From the NCBI RefSeq assembly GCF_024713975.1, contig NC_091096.1, forward strand, positions 20,868,458-20,932,457: a DNA stretch of 64,000 nt, in the 5' to 3' direction. Below are positions 60,719 through 64,000 of the stretch, in pieces. The position numbers and the translations under genes were made by a program. A model generated the notes under the pieces. That model saw nothing but the letters and a program-made list of their open reading frames with translations, did no database searches and was not told the DNA's origin. The DNA comes from Paralichthys olivaceus (taxonomy: Eukaryota; Chordata; Actinopteri; Pleuronectiformes; Paralichthyidae). Every line of letters starts with the position of its first letter. Positions within the stretch are counted from its first letter, which is position 1.

Positions 60719-63427
60719 ATGTGCATCTTGTAAATTTGCCCTTTTTGTAATCAATCCAGATTTTGAGCTACTGAGCATTAAGACTTAAATGTACCTGGCA
60801 GCCAAAACATGTGGCACTTATTTATCAGTTAGAATTAAGCATTCAATTTATTAGATAAATGATGTCGGTCATATGAATATCACCTAAATTCACACTGACC
60901 TCACTCGTGGTCACTAGAAACATGTTCAACAGTGAAGAAACAGTGGAAACACTGTGGAGCACAATGTTGCAGAAACATATAAAATGAGTCTGAATCACAA
61001 ATGAATAATAAGAGAATTCACCTGCAGTCACTTGATCAGCACTGAGCTTAACCATTTCTGATCCTCTCTCTGTTTCATCAGTTGTTTTACCTTAACTTCT
61101 CCATTCAGGTTTAACAAATCAATCCTCATAGGGGTGTCAATGAACTAAATAAGTGTTATTAGAATCCACAGGATAATTCAGCCTAAGGTAGGCTGAATTA
61201 GTTTAATCACATTTGAAGAAAAGGCCTGCAAGCATTCATTACTTAATTTAATTTATTAAAAACAGCAGCCGGCTGTAATGTTGTGTTATAGAATAAAAAG
61301 TCAAGAAACATTTGTTGACATGAAGGCTAAAGGATCTTTTATTGTTATGGCTGAGCAAATGTTATTTTTATTTCATTTATTTTGTAACTTTTTTTGTGTT
61401 TTTTTCAAATGACCATTTTCTTTCTTGTTCTGAAACATGTATTTAAGTGTGACCTCATCACAAAACCACCCCAAATAATAAATTACCTTATTAAGCTGTG
61501 ATCAGTTATACTGTGGATTTAAACAGAAAGTTTCTTCAGACTTCTGAAGTTAAAAAATAATGAAAGTATATAAATGACACTTGTTAGAAAACAGCTGTGT
61601 TGTATAATACTGATATTGCCTGTCATTGGGAGGTGATCATCCGCTTCAATCTTAACTTGATCAGCCACATACAAATCCTCTCTGGGTTTTTTCTAGATCA
61701 TTTCTGTGGCGTTGTACCTCCGGAAAAAAACCTGTTCTTCTGCTCCTCGCTAACATTTTGTTGCCGTGATGGAATTACTTGTCTGTTCCACGGCTCCTGC
61801 CCTGTGCCTGATTATGTCTGTTTATTAAGGTCACATTTGCAAATCTCTAATTTGCTGCCAAAGAAAGGAAGATAAACAACGTTTATGGATTGTGAAGTAG
61901 GGACAGTCTCCACCTGTCTGCCTTCAGCTGTAATCTACGTCTAAAGAACAAACATTTGACTTCCAATGACTGAGTGATTACATTATGCCAGTCCATGTCA
62001 GAGGCACAGATGGGCTCCAAGCCGACATAGTCAGTGGCATCACCTGTCATGTCTAATGCAGCACGCCTGGATGAGACCTGAAGGACTGCGTTTGGCGGTG
62101 TGTTCTGACATTTACAAACATCAGGAAAAGATTGACGTGCTGGTGTAATTACAGGTCAAAATGTGAAGCTTGATGGCAGCACGCATCATTCCTGTGAAAG
62201 GACATGTTTACTCAATGTTTTGGTTTCATTAAGGTTCTTACTACCCAATTAGAGCCCCTGCGTTCGTGGGCACACATCACTCAGTCACATGGGGCTTGTT
62301 TATTGGACAGAGCCTCAGTAACATGACATCCAAACAGGCCGCAGAGGAGTTTGGCAGAGATGGGGGATCAAAACAAGCTTTACATTCTGAGGTCCTTTCT
62401 TGTTATCGATTTAAATTAACTTTCGCTTCTGATCTACACCACACCACAGGCTTTTTAAAGGAACACAGGGATCTGTATTTTCAGCTGCTTCAGGCCTGGT
62501 GTCATCCCAGATTGCCTGTCAACAAATTAACAAGTAATACCCCAGATATATAATGCAGATCTTTAGTGACAGACCTATCCATACTGAAGACCTGAATGGA
62601 TGGGATATTGAATGAGCTTGTAAGGCAGGGGTCCAGGGGCCCTTACACATGTGTGTCCTGAGGGGCCATTGTCTCATGACTCGTCTGTACCTGATCGCCT
62701 ATCACTTCCACAAAGATGAGACCACTCCATCAACTAAAATTTACTGATCCAAAATTCTCTTGTTGTGCTCCTTCCTAAACATCTGTCACATGTTATTCAT
62801 ATCTGTTTAACCCCTCTCATTACCAGACCTACAGTGGGCTGAAAGGGGCACTGAAGAGCTGATAGGTTGCTTTGCATAAGCTCCCAGAGCGCCCCTCAGA
62901 GGTTTTCCACCCAGGAAACCTCACCCATCTCCACTGACATGCATCTGTAATATCCTTAGAATAAATTGACTAAATTTTCCCTGACAGCAGGAGGTCTACC
63001 AGAAACTGCCAGTGGTCACTGGCATTAATCTGATGCGACAATCATTACCGACCTGTCTGTCAGGCTGAATAGTAAATCTAGGTATATTGAATAAAACACC
63101 AAGGCTATAGTGGCTTGCTTCTGAGGAGGGAGGAGCAGCTATATGAAGGAGCAGGAGGAAATAGTGTGTGTGGGAAACAGCACTGGCCCCTTCAGAGCCT
63201 GAGGGGACAAACACACCACAGCTGTTGCTGCATGGACGATGATGCATGTAGCCAGAGTCCTGGGAAGCTTTCCCATATGTCCTCGCTGTCTCCCAGCATC
63301 ATCAGAGCTGCTGGATGCACTGCTCTGATTTGTCTCCAGTGCTTAAATGTGAGGGGGCCAAGGGAACCAAGACAAACAACGTCACATTCCAGAAGTAAAT
63401 AATACTGTCCACTACAGGAGAAAATGC

Positions 63428-63448
63428 AATGATGATGATGATGATGAT
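63428..63448. repeat. (GAT)n microsatellite
   Basis: A short perfect run of GAT units in otherwise non-repetitive sequence. Confidence 0.85.
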
Positions 63449-63930
63449 CAGAGGATTTTTCTCTCTCTGAAATAAAAAAGTCTGAGCTGTCCTGTATGTG
63501 TCCAGCTGGCTGTGCGTGCGTCTTCACTGATGCGTCACATGGTAAGGTGCGGTTTGCGCAGCGCAGCTCACCAAACAGACCATTTTTCTCGGAGTAGTGT
63601 CGTGAGAAACAAGTACTTCTGGAGCAGCCACATTTAGATTCTGTTACTTTTTTTTCTTTGCATAGTCTTGGAGCAGAAGTTTATTTGTTTGCCCTCTAGG
63701 GATGGAGCACCCATCCACATAGCTCTTCCCCAGACGGATGATTCTTAAACAGAAACCAGTCAAGAACTCCTCTGAATTGTTGGCAGCTCTGATGAAGAGC
63801 AGCTGCAACAGCCTCATTCTGAAACCGCTGGACAGGAGCCGAGAGCAGGTTACACATATCCAAATATGCGCGTAATTGGAGCGCACTGGCGAGGCGTCCC
63901 TTGCATCCCCACCGGGATAACGCTGTCGTG

Positions 63931-64000
63931 ATGTTCAATACTTCGGGAATTGAGTTCACTTTTCACAAGAAAGAGGATATTTCCGAAGTTATCAATGGCA
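63931..64000 (+). CDS. Possible first coding exon of an unidentified gene, cut by the right edge
   Basis: From the ATG at 63931 the frame stays open to the window end (23 codons), starting MFNTSGIEFTFHKKED. An in-frame stop lies at 63820-63822 with no other ATG between, so this would be the natural start. The NTS sequon near the N-terminus would suit an extracellular tail, for example of an intronless receptor, but nothing shown here proves that. An antisense frame (63696-63959) is also open, so the call is weak. Confidence 0.25.
   Translation, partial: MFNTSGIEFTFHKKEDISEVING

Larger units (their letters stand above)
58451..63930. other. Gene-free region at the right of the window
   Basis: About 5.5 kb with no coding region I can support. 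It contains an (AAT)n microsatellite (58706-58734), a LINE 3' fragment (60262-60718) and a (GAT)n run (63428-63448). Stretches such as 61600-62350 are of ordinary complexity and not repeat-like, so they may hold regulatory elements, but sequence alone cannot show this. Confidence 0.55.

Overview
The window is teleost nuclear DNA, most likely from a percomorph fish. It is AT-rich and intron-rich, carries common fish short interspersed and terminal-inverted-repeat elements, and contains vertebrate genes including purpurin (rbp4l), which as far as I recall mammals lack. No prokaryotic, organellar or viral gene was seen.

Layout, left to right. (1) 260-4250, minus: the 5' end of tmem150a, with a GC-rich promoter/leader exon near 4.1 kb, a 3.6 kb 5'-UTR intron and the first coding exon. 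The rest lies off the left edge. (2) 8784-11769, plus: kcnv2 (silent Kv8.2 channel subunit), two coding exons. (3) 13776-15814, plus: atp5me (ATP synthase subunit e), four exons, with a 515 bp inverted-repeat element in intron 3. (4) 18984-20795, plus: rbp4l/purpurin, with TATA box, leader exon, five coding exons and poly(A) signal. (5) 27455-21173, minus: idua (alpha-L-iduronidase), 14 exons, convergent with rbp4l. (6) 41990-29646, minus: tnks (tankyrase-1), 27 exons. (7) 57255-43803, minus: piwil2, 23 coding exons, with a non-coding leader exon at about 58.4 kb. (8) 58.5-64 kb: no confident gene, a LINE 3' remnant, and a possible first coding exon running off the right edge at 63931.

I rebuilt all splice structures by hand from GT/AG sites, phase continuity and recalled human/fish protein sequences. 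Summed exon lengths give open frames of 533 aa (kcnv2), 71 aa (atp5me), 195 aa (rbp4l), 629 aa (idua), 1258 aa (tnks) and 1063 aa (piwil2). Each is close to its family's usual length, so these six genes look complete and intact.

The genes are not an operon or a single pathway. Two are photoreceptor genes (kcnv2, rbp4l), two are housekeeping genes (atp5me, idua), tnks is a broadly acting poly-ADP-ribosyltransferase and piwil2 is the germline piRNA Argonaute. I found no new defence or biosynthetic system. The most interesting items are a possible frame-shifting cassette exon in piwil2, a regular seven-unit RG repeat at the PIWIL2 N-terminus, two TTAA-bounded inverted-repeat families including a collapsed palindromic copy, and a polyglutamine (not polyhistidine) tankyrase N-terminus.
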